DNA of 64,000 bases, taken from NCBI RefSeq assembly GCF_026339735.1, contig NZ_JAPEQG010000001.1, positions 8,989,001 to 9,053,000 of the forward strand, given 5' to 3'. This document shows, in pieces, positions 63,269 through 64,000 of the stretch. The translations under genes were made by a program, and so were the position numbers. The DNA comes from Streptomyces sp. NBC_01669 (GTDB taxonomy: Bacteria; Actinomycetota; Actinomycetes; Streptomycetales; Streptomycetaceae). Positions within the stretch are counted from its first letter, which is position 1. Every line of letters starts with the position of its first letter. Under the pieces are notes generated by a model. It saw only the letters and a list, made by a program, of their open reading frames with translations. It was not told the origin of the DNA and ran no database searches.

Positions 63269-63760
63269 CTAGAGGCGGCGCTGCCAGGTCTGGCCGACGA
63301 GGTCGTGCCCGAAGCTGTGATGGGGCTCTTCGGCGACGAGCTCGAAGCCCTGCTTCTGGTAGATGCGCCGGGCCGAGCCGAGCACATCGTTGGTCCACAG
63401 GGTGATCGACTCGTACTCGGCCTCCCGCGCGAACCGCAGGCACTCCTCGACCAGGCGGGCACCCAGGCCCAGCCCGCGCGCCGCGGGATCGACGAGCAGC
63501 AGGCGCAGCTTCGCGGTCCGGTCGTCTGCGCGGACGCAGAAGACGCATCCGGCCCGCACTCCGTCGACCTCGGCGATCCATGCCGCCTGCGGTCCGGGGT
63601 CCTTCTGCTCGGCGTAGTCGGCGACGATCCGGGCGACGAGCGCCTCGAAGCTGGTGTCCCAGCCGAACTCGCGGTCGTAGAGCGCGCCGTGCGCCATCAC
63701 CACCCAGCCCAGGTCCCCGGGCCGGTCCAGCGGCCGGATGACCACCTGACGCTTCTCCAC
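63269..63760 (-). CDS. GNAT-family N-acetyltransferase
   Basis: A 163-residue acetyltransferase. The sequence runs VVIRPLDRPGDLGWVVMAHG, GCVFCVRADDRTAKLRLLLV, then the acetyl-CoA loop AARGLGLGARLVEECLRFAR and the C-terminal IYQKQGFELVAEEPHHSFG. It is normally the C-terminal partner of a MarR domain (MarR-GNAT fusions begin with the same PxDxGW motif), but here it stands alone. It is divergent from a TetR gene with an operator between them. Confidence 0.9.
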   Translation of the reverse strand: MEKRQVVIRPLDRPGDLGWVVMAHGALYDREFGWDTSFEALVARIVADYAEQKDPGPQAAWIAEVDGVRAGCVFCVRADDRTAKLRLLLVDPAARGLGLGARLVEECLRFAREAEYESITLWTNDVLGSARRIYQKQGFELVAEEPHHSFGHDLVGQTWQRRL

Positions 63761-63780
63761 GATGTCCTCACTCCCGCATC

Positions 63781-63800
63781 ACTGAAACGACTGTTTCAGT
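63781..63800. promoter_or_regulatory. Perfect palindromic operator, probably of the TetR regulator
   Basis: ACTGAAAC-GACT-GTTTCAGT is an 8-4-8 perfect inverted repeat between the divergent GNAT (start 63760) and TetR (start 63812) genes. Size and place fit a TetR-dimer site controlling both. Confidence 0.75.
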
Positions 63801-63811
63801 AGACTAGCCCG

Positions 63812-64000
63812 GTGACCCGATCCGAACCAAACCCCTCCCCGCGGCGGCAGGAGCTGCTGGAAGCCGCATACGCCTACGCTCTGCGCAGCGGCCTCACCGA
63901 ACTGTCCCTGCGCCCGCTCGCCGAGGAGATCCAGTCCAGCCCGCGTGTGCTGCTCTACCTGTTCGGCAGCAAGGACGGCCTGATCCGCGCCCTGCTCGCG
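63812..64000 (+). CDS. TetR-family regulator, N-terminal part (runs off window end)
   Basis: GTG 63812 opens 63 residues of a TetR DNA-binding domain: RRQELLEAAYAYALRSGLTE, LSLRPLAEEIQSSPRVLLYL and FGSKDGLIRALLA, with the helix-turn-helix complete. The ligand-binding domain lies outside the window. The variant RVLLYLFGSKDGL, instead of the common YRHFPSKEEL, defines a subgroup common in Streptomyces. Confidence 0.85.
   Translation, partial: MTRSEPNPSPRRQELLEAAYAYALRSGLTELSLRPLAEEIQSSPRVLLYLFGSKDGLIRALLA

Noticed and set aside
62376..63581. 401-codon minus-strand frame over the M56 gene end and the GNAT gene
   Set aside because: Arg/Pro/Ala-rich shadow without motif; the GNAT gene is in a different frame of the same strand with full family sequence.

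Overview
The sequence reads as the accessory arm of a Streptomyces (or close relative) chromosome. It is uniformly GC-rich with G/C at third codon positions and GTG starts, has actinobacterial families (DUF4232 lipoprotein, SpoIIE phosphatase, LysX/MprF-type synthase, BlaI/M56 pairs, DasR-type operators), and is packed with transposase genes and broken genes. No rRNA, intact tRNA, CRISPR array or core housekeeping cluster was found.

Layout. 1-6.5 kb: IS fragments (IS5 end, dead ISL3, IS3, a complete IS5-type element with a TAA target duplication), two small exported or membrane proteins and a tRNA-Ile 3'-half fragment that looks like an old attachment site. 6.6-12.4 kb: a truncated aldo/keto reductase, then an XRE regulator divergent from a redox/detoxification operon (carboxymuconolactone decarboxylase-like, SDR, cupin, broken quinone oxidoreductase, M20 amidohydrolase). 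13.0-16.9 kb: a decayed N-acetylglucosamine locus, in which GH84 is intact and carries two DasR-type operators while GH20, ROK repressor and sugar-binding lipoprotein are pseudogenes. 18-23.1 kb: a D-amino-acid catabolic operon (PLP deaminase, permease, RidA) divergent from a PucR regulator. 23.2-28.7 kb: IS6, a frameshifted SpoIIE phosphatase, PPOX protein, an internally deleted IS3 and a recombinase-associated remnant. 28.6-36.9 kb: MarR/esterase pair, WYL regulator/CurA-type oxidoreductase/AlkZ-like protein, fragments, MOSC protein. 36.9-40.0 kb: a dead IS3 split exactly by a 1700-bp IS5-like element that carries a passenger gene. 40-43 kb: AraC regulator, alpha/beta hydrolase, DUF4232 lipoprotein. 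43.1-45.0 kb: an intact IS200/IS605 element (tnpA, tnpB and presumed omega-RNA).

45.4-48.2 kb: a full-length gyrB away from any oriC context, followed by a truncated, frameshifted parE/parY. This is the gene order of the gyrB(R)-parY(R) resistance pair of aminocoumarin producers. 48.3-52.6 kb: AraC/aldo-keto reductase pair, a Tn3 transposase remnant and two poorly characterised genes. 52.6-55.4 kb: a degenerate three-gene recombinase element (Tn554-like: two tyrosine recombinases plus DUF6262) with a destroyed active site.

55.5-62.5 kb: an apparently working envelope module. A flippase-like protein and a polytopic glycosyltransferase diverge from an operon holding a small unknown protein, a glycosyltransferase stub, a BlaI-type repressor and an MprF/LysX-like aminoacyl-phospholipid synthase. 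Two perfect BlaI-type palindromes lie in the shared promoter, a third degenerate one precedes a second BlaI gene, and that gene overlaps an M56 metallopeptidase (BlaR1-like without sensor domain). The window ends with a GNAT enzyme divergent from a TetR gene cut by the window edge.

Many frameshifts are single-base changes in G/C-rich stretches. They could be real decay, as expected in a chromosome arm, or residual assembly errors; the intact long genes argue against a globally poor sequence.
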